From Nephromyces sp. MM_2019 (Eukaryota; Apicomplexa; Aconoidasida; Nephromycida), in the NCBI GenBank assembly GCA_015657535.1, contig JADHZB010000690.1, positions 5,823 through 69,822 of the forward strand: a stretch of DNA of 64,000 bases, given 5' to 3'. Below the pieces are notes generated by a model that saw only the letters and a list, made by a program, of their open reading frames with translations, did no database searches and was not told the origin of the DNA. The position numbers and the translations under genes are program-made. Shown here in pieces: positions 23,555 through 37,817 of the stretch; the first letter of the stretch is position 1, and the number at the start of each line of letters is the position of its first letter.

Positions 23555-24780
23555 CCGGCGCTCAGATAGCTTATGCTCTGATATAAACACGGGTTTGCTA
23601 ACATAAGACTTCGTTTTTAGTGGGCCGTATTCCTTCTTAATGCTGATGTGACGCTCCACAATGTCATAGTACTTTTTGGGTACATAAGCCTCCAATGGTA
23701 TTCCAGTTTCTGAAAATAGTGGGAAAAGCGATGCCAGTAGTAGTTCATTTCAGGAATGTTCAAATGCTGCTTAACACCTTTATTGAGCATAGGAACTAGC
23801 TTAACTAGTAAGCGCATTACGTCAAAATGAATTCACTTTTATATGGCTGAGTTATATCCCTCGGAGTTCCTTGAACCCAGCTACATAAAGTTTGAAGAAG
23901 TGCAATTCAGAGGCGAAGCTTGATTGCAAATAATACAAAACTTGGCCACATTTTCATACGCCCTGTAACACTTCGGAGAAAATCTAGCTCCAATTTTATT
24001 GCCTTTTAAAGCCAAAATATTGTGTACTATTTGCTTTGGTAAATGAAAACGTACGTATATTTCTTCCAAAGTATAGGGTATCTTGGAAGTCTTCTTTAGG
24101 TAACTCGGTGACGCCACCACGCAAGCTATGATCACTTTGGATAGTGTGCTGGTATTTTGGTGCTGGTGGTAAGACTGCGCTGGGTGCTGGGATATTCGCA
24201 TCTACAGGATCTGAATTACACGAAATGCCTCTAAGTGAGTTATTAAGCCGCTCGCACGTACCAACGCTTCTATTGCACTTGCCTTCTTCTCTTAATTGCT
24301 GATTAGATTATTAATTACTCGGCAAAAACTACGAAACACTAGCGCGTGAGTGGCCATGACGCTTTTAATAATCTGCTCTCAATCTAGCTATAAGCAGTAG
24401 TAGCGGCCCTATGGGTTCAATCGCTTGAAGCCGAAACATTGATGCGCTACAAACTGCTTCTGTGCACGGCGACCACTAACATCGCGATGGATGCTTCCCA
24501 TCTAGAAAAAAATTACTTTCTTCTAGGCTCTGGAGCCAACAGAAGAAATATATCATGGCATATATTAAAGTACTTCACTATTTGAAAGCTTACATTTTTC
24601 CTTTGGTGTCACTTCTTTCGCGCTTTTATCCGTAGGAGAGCTCTCCGCGGTGACCAAGTGGCTTGGAGATCCCCGTGCCTCCCCATGGCCTGGATCAGCC
24701 AAGTTTTCTGATGATACCTCTACCACAATTGAAGGTGTGGTAATCTTGAAACTATGATAGACGGGCAACTTATTTTCCAT
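23555..24780 (-). CDS. Unknown protein, three phase-consistent exons (partial)
   Basis: Not recognised. Exons 24780-24594, 24201-24055 and 23709-23555 join in phase into 163 residues. The first begins at ATG (MENKLPVYHSFKITTP) and ends at a strong donor (GTAAGC). The second starts after a GTAG acceptor and reads Pro-rich sequence (ANIPAPSAVLPPAPKYQ), then FQDTLYFGRNI. The third follows TTTTCAG and reads TGIPLEAYVPKKYYDIVERH, then many Lys and Ser. The correct frame of the second exon differs from its longest open frame, which is why simple ORF listing hides the gene. More exons probably follow below 23555. The Val/Pro/Tyr/Glu spacing in exon three faintly recalls alveolin-type cortical proteins, but I would not assign it. 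An additional 5' exon near 25055-24890 is possible. Confidence 0.5.
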
Positions 24781-27700
24781 TTTGTATCGAGCCAGTTGAA
24801 CAATAGTGATAACAAATGTTGAAGTTCAGTACTATGCTAGATATATAATTTTAAGTGAAGATAAAATTTGTAATTCTTTTTTTCTGTGAAAGACTGTTGG
24901 TATAGAAGTGATTCGATGGCAGTAATAGCCTGCGATAGTCCTCTTGAATGAGATATCGGTTTGGGGTCAGGCGGGCAACTTGAACTTGTGGGTGGTTGAG
25001 GTTTTGCAGTCTGCCACATCGTTTGGGGATGAGGCCTGAGCACTAGGCATCTCATGGATAACCTCTACGATGTGGCGACCGCCGCGATGAGATTGGGATT
25101 ATCATACACCTGGACACTTTGGCTCATGCTATGGCAAGTGGCATACGCCTGGCTAGTTCATAGCTTAGCAGAATTAGTAGGTCACTGAGCACTACGCAAT
25201 TAACGCAACAAGCCTTGTAAGTATATCGTTGGCGGTCATGTGGAAGCCACCCGTTATTCACGCCATTGAGCGCTTTTATGGGGATAGAATGATTTATGCC
25301 GTGCATAGCACTTGATGTGCTTCAAGTGTTCGAGTTTTGTAGAAAAATCTTTGAATTTGTAGTTGAATGTTCCGACTGTACAGCCGAATCAGTGATAAAT
25401 TAGAAAAAGTGTCCGAAACATTAAGCTCCAACATAGTCGATCATAACAAGCCTAGTTTGCACTAAATCCTAAAAGGGGAATTGCATGCACGCGTGCCCCC
25501 AATTATATATGTTGTTACACTAAAACTAACATTAGATAGTTGACGTACGTACCCACGATATTAAAAACGGAGTGTCGATCCAGAAGCACTGTTTTTTCGT
25601 CGATGCAGCCGCAGATAAGCTACGCAGTAACCAATTTTGGACGTGATAGCGTGTTCCCCGGGACCACGGGCCCAAAGAAGTGAAGAATACCGCAGTATAC
25701 AGTACTTTTTTTAGTGATAAATCTGAGGCTAGAAAACACTTCATAGCCGCATTCATCTGATGCGTTATATGTGCGCTAAACAGCTATTAGTTTTGCAATT
25801 AGTGTCTAAGGTACACTGAGAAGTGGTGAAGTATAATATATCATATATCATCTTGTGAACAGGATGCTGACCACATCTTCTATAAATTTCTCCATCAATA
25901 ACCTTTATTTCCACACCAATCGGGCAATAAGATATTGTCATCATGAAGGACTAAAACAGATGCTTTTTAATCCCGAGTAATTTTTTGAGGTATAAACAAA
26001 CAGATTTTGCGATAGAGCCACCTGTCATAGTGCCAGGGCTCGATACCACGCGCATATTCATGTAAATTTTGCGAGCTTCATCGGATATTAGCGTACAGGG
26101 TGCTTATGCGTCGTATAAGAATAAAAAATAGTGTTCCCTTCAATAGATACGGACAGAAATTCATCGAGAAGAATTTTTTTGCCGTATTGGTGACTACTGG
26201 GGATCTTATTTCAATCATTTTTAGATGAAAATTAGTGACGCCATATTGACGGAACTTGGAAAAATAATGCCGTAGTAGAAAGCTCATCTCATCAAAAAAG
26301 AGCTTGTTCACGTAATGAATAATAGATAAAGAAGCCAGCCAAACTAGAAGTGTATCCTTGTGCTCTGAGCTGATTTTTCTAGATAAACGAAGGCTTCTTT
26401 AATTTCCTCATATAGTCTTACATCCTAATTATTACAAACATATTTAGCTTTGAAAAAATATTATTTGAAGTCAGCTGACATGTTTGGAGTGAAAATTATG
26501 GTGGTGGATTGTTCGATTGGAGTCGTAACAAAGCAAATTTGTACTACTATTAAGGCAAAAAATGATATAAGATGAAGCGCCTTCTCAAGATTGATTATTT
26601 CCCTACAAGATTTTACAAATCCTCATATGATAGTCCTACATTGTGAAATTTACGAGTTATTTGGCAAAGAAGGTTATCCAGTGAAAATGAATAAAGTGAG
26701 TTATGTTTAGCTGCTTCCTTTTAATAAAAATTGAAAAAGCTTTTTTGGAGTAGAAAAATACTACGTTTATAGCTCATAACTTGGTTACAAATCGTATTCT
26801 ATTCTCATTATCAATATGTTCCTTCGCTTTTACAGTCGTATAGTTCGTGCGCTTCTTGTGGTACTTTCGTTTAAATGAAAAAAAGTGCGTAAAAAAGTGA
26901 CTTACTAGCTGAATTGTTTAAATGGTGTGATCATGTGCTTTTCAATAATATATATAAAAGGTTTTAAAATTGCTCTGCTACTAAAAGGAGTGAAAGGACT
27001 TTGAACTACATGCCATCCGCTTTTATGTTGAAAATAATTTTCCACCATGGTTTATGAGTTCAATGTCAACTACGTATAAAAATACCGAAGGATTTCATAA
27101 TATCGTATCTTCAACTCGTTGAGAGAGGTTCTTTCTGATGGAATTATTAAGTATTTCTCATTGATGCTATTTTGAGGCAGTGCAGTGTCTAGATATTTGC
27201 ATGCTTATGCTCCAATTAAAAATAATTAATTTAGTTGTCACGTTTCATTAGCAGATCCTTCAATGTTTGTATGCTTTTACCGATTATTTCTAAAGTAGGG
27301 TATTACAACAACGCAAAAAGACAAGATGGGCACAAGTGCTAAATCGAAGGTGTCAGTAATGTTCTAGATCACGCGCGGTGTCGCCGTGCAAGTAGTTTTC
27401 CACAAGTGGTTCCTTTGAATAGAATCAACGCTCATTGGCATACATCGAACGCCGAGTATCCTATTTTTAATGACTCTGCACCTGGCACGCTGCTACAATT
27501 AACCGCCCTGCAGCTGAACCAATAATATACGCTTCTACTGTGCATACAATTTCACAGTTTAGAAATCTTTAAGGAAGAAAAGTTTATTATTGTACACTTT
27601 GTTTAGCCTCTATCTAATGAGAATATTATGCCAACTGGCAAAGGATATGACTGTGCACCTTTATTTTTCCTTGTAGATTTGTGGAGTAAACTGCAGACGA

Positions 27701-29293
27701 ATAATTTTTTTCTCTTCTAAAGGGCGTGCGCGAGCACTAGGCTTTGTAATTTTGTTTACAAGAAGATGCACCCAAATAGATTCTCGGTAATCTAGCAGTC
27801 AGTTGCATAACATAAAGCAAAGGTTGTTTAGATTCACCTCATTAGCTTGCTTTCCTAGTGCAAGTTTGAGAGAAAAAAAGTCTCTAGTTTTTTTCTGGGC
27901 ATCCCTTAGTTTTATTGAGGCGTTAAGGTACGGCATAATATATATTTCCGGTTGTGCAATGGGAAATGGAATCTATTAGTGCTCTGACATTAGCTATACA
28001 GATTGCTAGAATCGAATGTACAAGCTGCTTTAATCGTATATAGTTGGGTTGGTGGTCATAATATTCCTGATAGTTTTCGGTCTTACTGTGAACTTCTGCA
28101 TATAAGCCTTTATCAGCAAATAGATGCAAAATCACTCTAGCAGCAGATTTTGCTACTTTTATCAATTTGCTTAACAATAGCTTAGGAGAGTATCAATCAA
28201 TGATATACACTAAATATAAATCTATAAAGCCACAAAATAATGTTCTAACTCATTTAAGTTACACGGAGTTCGACAATCAGAAAAAGTGCCTTTTCACAAA
28301 TTTATTCAGGCTGAGTCAATGAGCAAAAAATAACGTGATAATAACTTGACTTAATGTAAAAAAAGCATGCTGTACAGGTACAATTATAAAGGGCTATATG
28401 CAGCTCTGCGCCGCACAATATTATCTGTCTCTAGCAATAAACTAGAAGGTTGAATTTTTCAATAGTGTGGGCAGCCTTCTAGCAGCAAACGGTATGCCAG
28501 TACTGAGCAAAAGTTTTTTATCTCCTTGAAATATGGAACTCGCATCTATTGCTTACTAATTTCACGTCTTGAAAAATCTTTAGAATGTACTGTACGCATT
28601 TTGATGATAATTTGACAACATAAGAAATAAGCTTCCAATTGCAGTTATCGGCGAGTAGTAGCGAGAGCTGAGGCTCTTCTAGTAGTAGTGACTCTTATTT
28701 TCAATTTTATAAGTACAATATTTTACCTTAACTTAGCTGTCAGGAGCTTAGTTTTTTCCTGCCCTGCTACGTGGTACGGTTTAGCGTACTAAAACTTTTT
28801 TATAACCGGCGTAGTCACGAAGCTTGTACATTGAGGGCACCAGCTAGTGCAATCTCCGTTACAACCTCTACAGTATCGGCTCGCACCAACCGGTATGCCA
28901 TGTCCAAGCTGGAGCTAGTAACCCCATGCCACGGGTAGGGTAGATGCTAGTGGCACCATAGCGCCATCTCCAACGCGCAGCATCGTGGTATATGAGGCTT
29001 CCATGAGGATTTCCTATCGCCACTAATTATAAAGCCCATAGTGGCAATAAAATCCCATATCCGTCATATTATGAGGGCTTCTCTCAAATTTGAAATCATT
29101 ATTTATATCACCCTATATACCTACCAAAGTCGCCACTTCTAACTTTTATAGTATCCAGGCGTATTCTAGTTCTAGTACTCAGCAGAATTAGCAAGTTCGT
29201 GGACAATCTATAGGCACATTAGTGTATGCTAAACAAATTAATTTTAAAGTAATCACTATAGTTTTTTAATAATTTTTAATTACGGCTTTAGTA
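24781..29293. other. Long stretch with no assignable gene
   Basis: About 4.5 kb of even AT-rich sequence. A minus-strand frame near 25055-24890 beginning MPSAQASSPNDVADCK, with overlapping frames, may be a 5' exon of the 23555-24780 gene. Other frames (for example 26311-26078 and 28177-27923 on the minus strand) are under 90 codons with no motif or clear splice context. No repeats or RNA genes recognised. Confidence 0.35.
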
Positions 29294-29555
29294 ATGGCTT
29301 CTTCCTCAAAGATGGCTGAAAAAAAAATCAACGAGCAATTCATTGTGGAAGGATCGGTTGCAGGAGTCACCGCCAGCTCCTTAATAGGCAAGCCTCCATC
29401 GGAAACTCAAAATTCTTACATCACTTTTTTCCAGGCGAAAGGCAACGCGGTAAGGATAAAGATTAGTCAGAATCAATCAGTTGGCGACAACCGTGAGTAC
29501 TACATTCTACGAAGTGAATCAGGTTCAACTATAGCTGATTATCCAGCCCCACCAA
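29294..29555 (+). CDS. Unknown protein, probable first exon
   Basis: Opens with ATG (MASSSKMAEKKINEQFIVEG). The following sequence has even amino-acid composition and a long run without stops. A perfect donor (GTAAGT) occurs at 29556, so the exon probably ends at 29555, with one base of a split codon left. Read without splicing the frame continues to a stop at 29653, giving 119 residues. No signal peptide, membrane segment or family motif is seen. It could be the first exon of the + strand gene whose exons appear at 31837-33163, but the phase link was not established. Confidence 0.4.
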
Positions 29556-29653
29556 GTAAGTCAGTGCACTACGTAAAAAATCGCTTGCAAATTGATTGCA
29601 AAGTGCATGGTGCCGCACCAACCCACAAGCTACCCTTCGATCACGCGCCATAA

Positions 29654-31836
29654 TCTGTAAATATAGTACTATAAACACCAATGAGCTGCTTTTGCCCCAA
29701 ATTCTACTTTTTGCAGCCAATTTTGAATTTTAAAGCAAGTCCTAATAAGCTCAATTCGTGGAGTTCGGCATTGGTGGCTAGGTCCACTGCAAGTATTCAG
29801 CATCTTGAGTATACCAGCTTGAAAAACTCGCGACCCTTTTTTCCACTTTGATGGGACGATATTTTTTGAAAGCAGGAATCCCAGGGGCTAGGTGTCACCA
29901 ATCTCTCTGGGGATAATCTGCGCTAGATGTGGATCGGGCCAATGATGTCTTAATGCACTTAATCCCTTCAAAGTAACATGCTACGAACATTTTTAGTCCG
30001 CGCTTGCTCACATTGAAAAAGGATACCGTAGATGTCGTATATTGTTCAAAAAATATGATGAGGAAAGCAATTTGATTTCAATATTTACGCGTAGCTTAAA
30101 CCACGAGTGTGAAAAATATAACTTTTCAAGGTTTTGTAGCACTGCCGTAGCTAAAGCTTTTTATTTTGTACTGTTTTTACTGATGGTCACCGCAATTAAT
30201 TTTAGTGGAAGTTTTCACCTACAATGACTGAGTTAGCCTTTCCTAGGCTCAGCTTCACGTGGCATGAACTGAAAAACTACAAAAAAGAATATCTTGTGCG
30301 CATGTAGCCAGCGTGAGAGTTACATCACATGGGAGCCACAGCCGGTTCCATGTCAATACCGCGATGGTAGCTTCGGCATGATATGATAGAAGCTTAGACC
30401 GGCAACATCGAATTCGACGTTATTATACTACACTGTTATTGTGAGGAGGGGGCGTAATATCTAAGAGGATACACCCTGTTGAGCACCCAGATGAACTGCA
30501 AAAAATTGGAAATTAAGTTTCTCAGCAAATTAAATATGAAAAATTGCTCAGTAGAGATATACCCCATACACATTTGAGAGTTGCACGGCCCCTATTGGTT
30601 TATGAGCGTAACGCAGCCGATCACCACTGCTGTTTGGGACATGCCAGCGCACAGCTTTGCAAGTAGACAAAAAAGTGTGTAGCAGATGGAAGGCCTGCAA
30701 TCGTAGCCTTGAAATTAACATATTGAGGCAATTATGGAAGTACAATATAGAAGGCTAGCTTGACGCGAAGCAGTAGCGGCACAGTGAGTACCCTGCTGTA
30801 CCTTCCCCCAGAGATGGTGCCTGAGTTGCGAGATAACTAAGAGCAATTCATTCAGCTCAGGATTAGCTCGTGTAAAACAAGGCTGTCTCTACGCATAGAA
30901 TACTATAGAAGATCCCCGTCGCTAATTGGATAGATTTTCGTTTGCGTTACGCCACGGCCATGGGCTGATGCCACCATGGCCGCCATTTCTAGGGCATTGG
31001 GATAAATGCACGCGCGTGCAAGTACATGTATGTTGGTCGGTAGTCCCCTTCATTCGAGCCGGTGAGAGGATGCCCATTGACGGATACACTCGGTCACTAC
31101 ATGGGCTCAAAACGTTGAAGCTGCAAATAAGCAGCTCAAAACTGGGAGTGACGCTGTGGTTACACTTCATCATAGTGTAGTTATGCATTACATAGTACTT
31201 TCTTGAGCGGACTCAGGGCAACTCATGAAGTCTTAAAGATGTGACACCCGCTCGTGTAAACTGCTTAGTTCTACAACCTCTTGTTTAGGAGAACAAATTC
31301 TGCCTTACGGAGACTAGTGTGACTACAAGTCAAATAGTTTAGAGATGCCTTACAGCGCCGGCTAGCGCTCGTGCATCCCAGGCAGTTCCAAATGCAAGCC
31401 TCGACAAAATTCACTATATATTTTGCGGCCATTCATAAGATTAAACATACTACTATTTTGCTTTTCAAGGTGCCCTAGCAGCCGATTTGGGTAAAGCCAG
31501 AATAATCATAATAGTATAACACTCCTCGCTGACCACCTTTCGATGGCCTGCTTGGAATAATACCTGCAAGAGCTTAGCACTCTTAAGCCCAGCTGCCCTT
31601 AGGCCCCAACCAGCATCTGAACTAGTGCTTTGACCACTAGATGCGTATGTACATATTGTATCGGCCACTACCTTTTCGTCCACATCGCTTCTTATAGCAC
31701 AACCCTAGTTATTTAGATTTAGTTCATAAATAGCCACCGTAAAGGCCTGATTTTCAACGCTTTTGGCACTTCGCAGAATTTTCTCTAGATCGAAAAGCAG
31801 GTAATCTCAAACGTTCCAATATCATCTTTTTTCTAG
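29654..31836. other. Uninterpreted region with possible small exons
   Basis: Two + strand stretches have protein-like frames: 30010-30230, after a TTTTTAG acceptor (AHIEKGYRRCRILFKKYDEE), and 30926-31180. A minus-strand frame at 31683-31465 (MDEKVVADTICTYASSGQ) is also protein-like. None could be joined to neighbours in phase with confidence. No repeats seen. Confidence 0.3.
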
Positions 31837-33163
31837 CGAAACGCGGATGGGAGACCCAGCAACACTGCAGGTCGCTCTAGGCCCTCCTAGAATATTGATC
31901 CCCGTGAGGCTGGATGATTCAGTTAGTGCCATACGGTTTTGTTTAGGCTCTAATTACCGCACTATGAGGAATCATACATGTGAATTATACAGGAATATTA
32001 CGGTGGATGTTATGAAAGATTAAATCCTGTTGAATTCCCACGAGGGCTTGTACTTGGCATATCATAAGCAGTTCTCTAAAAAATGCTTACAGAATTATGA
32101 GCAGACTAGTGTCCATGGAGACTTTTCAATCGTTACCTACACTTTGAAAAATGTTCTAGAATTAGAAAAATTGCACTCATTGGCGATGAGTTATTAATGG
32201 CCCCATGAAAAATTTCCACAACACTGGCGCATCTTAGCTGTGTACATGAGAAGGAGCTCGAATGCCCTGCAGTTCAGCTCAGGCACCCCTTGGGGAGCCA
32301 TACATAGAATCCCTGCTCATGCATAGGTCCATCACAGCAGGGCTAATGCGCTTAATCCACTGTCGGATATCTCAAGCGCAGTTTTACGCTGCCCTTGAAA
32401 TAGCTACTTGTAAAGGGTTGCATGCCTTGAAGCAGGCAGATTGCCTTTTATTTTTCGGCGATACATCCGCAACCGCACAAACAAAACGAGGATTACCGTG
32501 ACTTTTCTTCATAACCACTGCGTTACACCGAATACCTTAAATCTAAAGATTTGCGCGAAGTTTATTTCAAGTAAATATTTGGCAAGCTGATAACGCATCA
32601 ATGATATATTGGTCCCTAAGAAGCTCCTGTAAGGAAATAACGCACGAGGACACCTTCATTCACAATAAAACAGTAATTTCTAACTCTTACAGGGGCCAAA
32701 GTCATCAGAAAAATGCGGTGCCCTCCAGTGCTTCAGGGAATTACTAGACGACTGCTTTCCCAGGCATGAAGAGGGCATTGCCTCCTACCTCGCAGAATCT
32801 CCTTATAATTCAGGCTGGAAACCTACGTCACATCAAATAGAGCCGGATGCCATATATCCAAAAGGGCTCTGCGGGACCGCCATATGCTCTCACTGGAGGA
32901 CACCCTACGTCTTGAAAGGTTACGAAAATAGGTACATAGAACTTTTTAATAGAAGAGCACCGCTTCAGCTTCCCACCTTCGATGATGGATGGGTAAGATA
33001 CTACCTGGTAAGTCTCGTCAGAACAAATTGCACAGAAGGGGCCTACTAATGGTAGTCTGCTTATTCAGAGTAAAAGTCATCTTTCAAAAATGTTGCACTG
33101 TCAGCGTGTGCAGCCATTCATTGCTAATTCAATGCCCAGTGACGATTCGCAATCAAACTTTAG
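31837..33163 (+). CDS. Unknown protein, internal exons (partial gene)
   Basis: Not recognised. The firm part is two adjacent exons joining in phase 0. Exon 32693-32992 has exactly 100 codons, starts after CTCTTACAG and ends at GTAAGA; it contains Cys-rich sequence such as EKCGALQCFRELLDDCFP and ends LPTFDDGW. Exon 33036-33163 starts after CACAG and ends at GTGATA; it contains GSLLIQSKSHLSKMLHCQ. Neither shows as a long ATG-initiated frame. A probable upstream exon at 31837-31935 (ATLQVALGPPRILIPVRLDD) follows a TTTTTTCTAG acceptor. A frame at 32262-32501 may hold another exon. A downstream frame ending with TAA near 33474 (KFFAYSPSEVNKTSNLPHFS) may be the terminal exon. Function unknown. Confidence 0.45.
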
Positions 33164-33474
33164 GTGATATTACTGCACAACACAAGCAGACCGCTTCTTA
33201 TAGTTTTCCTTTGAAGGGTGCTCGCTCCTATAGTTACGCCAGCATCCGCCTCACTTCCTTAAACACAAAAAATCCGCAAGTTCACTTAAAAATATATTAG
33301 AAAACACGCACTTGATTTTTCAAAATTGCTGCTATCTCAGAAAGTTTTGGACTGCAAGAGTACTGCGTCAGGAAAATTGAAATTTTTCGCGTACTCACCT
33401 TCGGAAGTGAATAAAACATCTAATCTACCACACTTTAGTGGGAATTATCAGGAAGACTTCGACGCAATTCCTTA

Positions 33475-36400
33475 ACACCTATGATTCGAGATGCAAGTAA
33501 ATTTTGGCTGCTAGCGCTTCTTGACTATACAGGTAAAAGGGCTTTCCGAAACAACAGGACCTCCAATCATTACAGTATTTCCATTATGAAGGAGATATAG
33601 ATATCCTATTAGCCACCTGCACTAGTGTCACAAAAACAAGCAAGCACAAAGATAAGAGTGAAGCATCATAATAAAATATGCAACAGTATACTTGCTTTGG
33701 GTTCTCATGTTCTTTACAGTCTGAACATAGCCTGCACTCAAAGCAGCATAAATAAGCGAAGCCTACTATCAAGCAAGGAATTTAATCCTCTAGTTAAAAG
33801 ATACGACATATGAAGCAAACACCGCTATGCTTTGTAAAGATGGAAAATTCACGCCATATCTCTCGTCGAAAGAAGCAACCTCAAATGTTGGTTAACTCTA
33901 GCGAATCATATACAAGTCCGTAGAGAACTTTTAATAATCTACAGTCCGAATACAACACATGACGTGAAAATTATAATGCTAGCAGTACCAATAACTATCA
34001 AGGATGCAGAGGGGAGGGCATGTCGGGGAAAAGTCACTGTTGTATTGTATCGTTGCACTATGAAATGGGTGTATCCCAATAGGATGCGGGGTAGCACATC
34101 TCCAGAAGTCCCTTCAATTAACTATAGAGCTGCTTGTACACGAACTAATTCTCGAAGCAAATTTCTCTATATACAGCGATGAAACGAGAAAGGAAGCTAA
34201 TTCGCGCACTGCCAGCACTATTTAAACTAGCGTCATTTTTTAAGCCGCTCATACCATAAAATCTAGCATGAGTACAAACGGATAGGAGATATTCTCTTGT
34301 TGCGCAAACGGTTTGGTAAACAATCGCCTTCTTTTTATGTCAGCAGGCACGAAAAAGAACGCACATCATGCTGTTCGGCGTGGCATCAGTCAAACTTCAA
34401 TACAGCTATCCCGATGGGTAAAAAGCCATCCGAATCCGCCTACTATAGCAACTATAAGCAATGCACCAAAATTGATAATTGAATGCTGGATATAATGATT
34501 TTTTCCTATATCATTAATGTGGACGCCTCACCTACAAACTTAGTCTATGACAAGAGGAGAGTAGCTGAATCCTATAATTCACTAGTTCAGAACGAGTTCC
34601 ACGTAAGTAGAAGCAAAGCATCCGTAAATACAATTCTCAAGACGACTGAGAATATTCAACTACAAACCTATCGCTTCCCTAAATGGATGAAAAAATGCAA
34701 TACGCTGCCAGCCCCCTCAACTAGATTCAGATCCTCCAAAAATGAGAAGACACGCTAATGCCCCCATCGCAACTCCAAACACAATGAAAATGACCCACAT
34801 CATCGCCGTGCTGTAATATAACACCTCGAATGAAATTGCTGTTATTCTTTCGATGAGCAATCTTGCTCATTAGCAACATAGCACCTAAAGAATTACTAAC
34901 TACAAGATTATGCCGTTGATCTCCGGAATAGAATGTAATCTAGGCTCAAAAAAGCCGTCATGCTAAATATACTCATAACTCGATAGCGCAAGAACTCTTT
35001 AAAGTTCCTCTACAAGGCAAGTAGTGGAATACTTGACTTCTCGAAAATAAAGGTAACATAGTACCCAATCGGCGCGTGTATATCAAACATTATAAAAGAC
35101 CGAGGACACGCTTTATCCCAAATAGGCACGCAAACAGTGAATTATGAACACCACTGAACAGAAGTAAGCAAAAAAAGCTGAGGTGAACAATACATTTGGG
35201 CACAAGCTCGTGTGAAGACCTTCTCATTTAATCTTCCAAGCTAAGTAATGGTAGCGAATTATATACGCAAACACACAAGGAACCCAAAGAGAATAAAATT
35301 TGTTGTAAAACCCAAATAGCTGCTGCAAGGCACTCATTGTCCCTCCAAGGCTAACATACGCAGTCAGCAAAGATTCAAACGTCCATTAGTACAAATAATA
35401 ACCCAACACAAGAGTCTGCAATAGATAAACAACTTTGGATGGCATGAAAAATAAGTGTACAAAGATACAAAGCAAGTCCAAATATTTTCCTAGAAACTAT
35501 AACCTTGATAGGTAGTTGGGACTCAATTAAGTTGCAACGTCCATATACCTTAAAAACTAGGTCTCAAGATAATAGCAAGGCAGGTAGGCTAACACGCATC
35601 GACAGAAAATATCAAATTCAAATTCACACAAAAGTAAGTTATAGAATTATGAATAAGCCAATTCAAACATAAAAAATTAATCTATAAAACAGCAAAAAGT
35701 AAACAATAAAGCACAACCTAATGGAGAATAATACCGCAATGTGGGACTGATGCTTAGATGCATTAACAATACAAGGGCACGCAATTACAAGAAAGTGAGC
35801 TAGTCGATGAAATATCACGCAAAACTCCACGCCGCAGAAGACCATAACTACATTCAGCACTGGGTGGGATAAGCAGTTAAGTAGATAAACCGCTCTGCCC
35901 AGAAACGATATACAATAACTTCAACAAGCTCCGTTTCCTGGTCTAAATCTAAATTAAAAACGGCAAAAACTCACCGAAATCTAAAGCAGCAGAAAAGCAT
36001 ATAATAGCACCTAATAAAAAACCAGCAGTAATACGCGTCAATATCCAACGACTCATAACATTAACGCAACTCTCAAAGAGCCCAGCACAAGCCAGTAGTT
36101 CCTGCATAAGATTTCAGCCCACGCACTAATTATGTTGAAGGACTCAATCATATATAAGCATACAATACAGCGCATGCAGCATCCACAAATCCGCTCACAT
36201 CCAAAACATCCAAAGCATAAGTGAATCATTTTAGGATAACTAAGACGCACTATAAGACTTTGAGTATAGAAGGTACAGAATACTACGAGGAAAAATCAAT
36301 GGAGTAGATAGTACACAAATAACATCATCCATCACGTAAAGCTCCTTGCCTATAAAAGATATGCATAGAAAATGAAAATCAACGGCTCTAGGTTATATTG

Positions 36401-37817
36401 CGGCAAGCAACAATTAAGTTTATTCATCAATATTTATAAAGCAGTATCACTACTTTACAGAGGCATATCAAACTCTCCACGCTCTTGTTAAGTACACTCA
36501 CGACGTCGCATCACACTAACGCTACAAATCACATACTTTTCAGCGAAGAAAAACTAAGCCTATCATAGTACCACATAGTAGCAGCCCATGTAGGTAAGCT
36601 CTAAAATTGTAAACTCCAAATAATTTTTTGTATAAAAAACAGCGTGGACACCATTTCCTTCATTAGATGAGTACACGCATTTATATGCAAAAGAACAGTT
36701 TTAATTACTATTGCGTAGAAACAAGAATTCATATATATTAACAAAGCTGCTCATACAAAGCTGAATTTCAAATGTAAAAATCAGACACAGAAAGGCATGA
36801 TATTTTAAATAGTTAAGATGCTACAGAGCTTCGCGTGGTAAAATAAAGCTGCAAGGCACTATTACGACAGGTAAAACAATTAGATACATATAGAGACTTC
36901 TTTCACATGCGAAACGCATGACAATTGAACCCACAAACAACCAATAATGAAAAACAATTCTGGTAGCCGAGCAACATACAACAGCCTATAAACAACCAGT
37001 AAAAACTGTATACAAAATCAAAGCATTAGAAAGAATATTAATTGAAAGTAAAGAAAATCATAGAACAATGCCTTACCAAAATACATGGACTGAGCAATGC
37101 ACATTGCGTTAGCGTGTGGAGGCTTCACATCTATGCGAGAATTCTCGCTCATATTAATACTGAGTACTTCAAAAAAAAGCAGCAGCACGAATATAGGACC
37201 TCATGAAAATATATACATAATTCGCCGCACTTACTGGCAACGTAGAAAAGGAAGCTTTAGAGTTTTCTCATTTAAGCAACTACTGAGACAATAAAATAGG
37301 AATAGTAAGCCTTAAAAAAACTAGGCTGCATATGTGAATCAACATATAAACCTAGATAAATTTTAAGAAACAGTATGCGAGCAAACAAAATACCAAAGCT
37401 CAGTTATGCTCTTATTAAACCGTCAATACACACAAACCTGAATACAGAAAGAACGCTTGCAACTTGCAGCACATAGACGGCACAAAAAGATATACCTAAT
37501 TTCCAAAAGCTTATAGAATAGCATTCACCATTAAGTTCATGCTACATTTTAATCCCTGCTATCTAGTCCACACTGACGGCAGAGAGCTCCGTAACGGAAG
37601 TACTAACTCCTTTTCGGAACTTTTAAAGGCATCCTTAACATGAAGCTAGGAAGAAGCCGCCGCAAGAAAATCCTCCTGCCCTTCCGTTCTAATAGCCTCA
37701 TTTCAATCACTAGCTAACTTTATGACCAACATAACTTTCCAAATAATTCTAAGAGCGAGCCTCATCTACTGAGTAAGTATTAAGACGGGCATCTTCACCC
37801 TCTGAAACGTAAGAAGC
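33475..37817. other. Non-coding or unresolved region downstream of two genes
   Basis: About 4.3 kb. Up to roughly 34760 there are short + strand frames (34483-34758, 91 codons, Lys/Ser/Thr-rich; 33964-34182) with no motif. From about 34800 to 37800 the + strand becomes A- and C-rich, so the minus strand is T/G-rich, as expected for 3' UTR or introns of a minus-strand transcript such as the ApiAP2 gene. No conserved coding sequence, RNA gene or repeat recognised. Confidence 0.4.
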
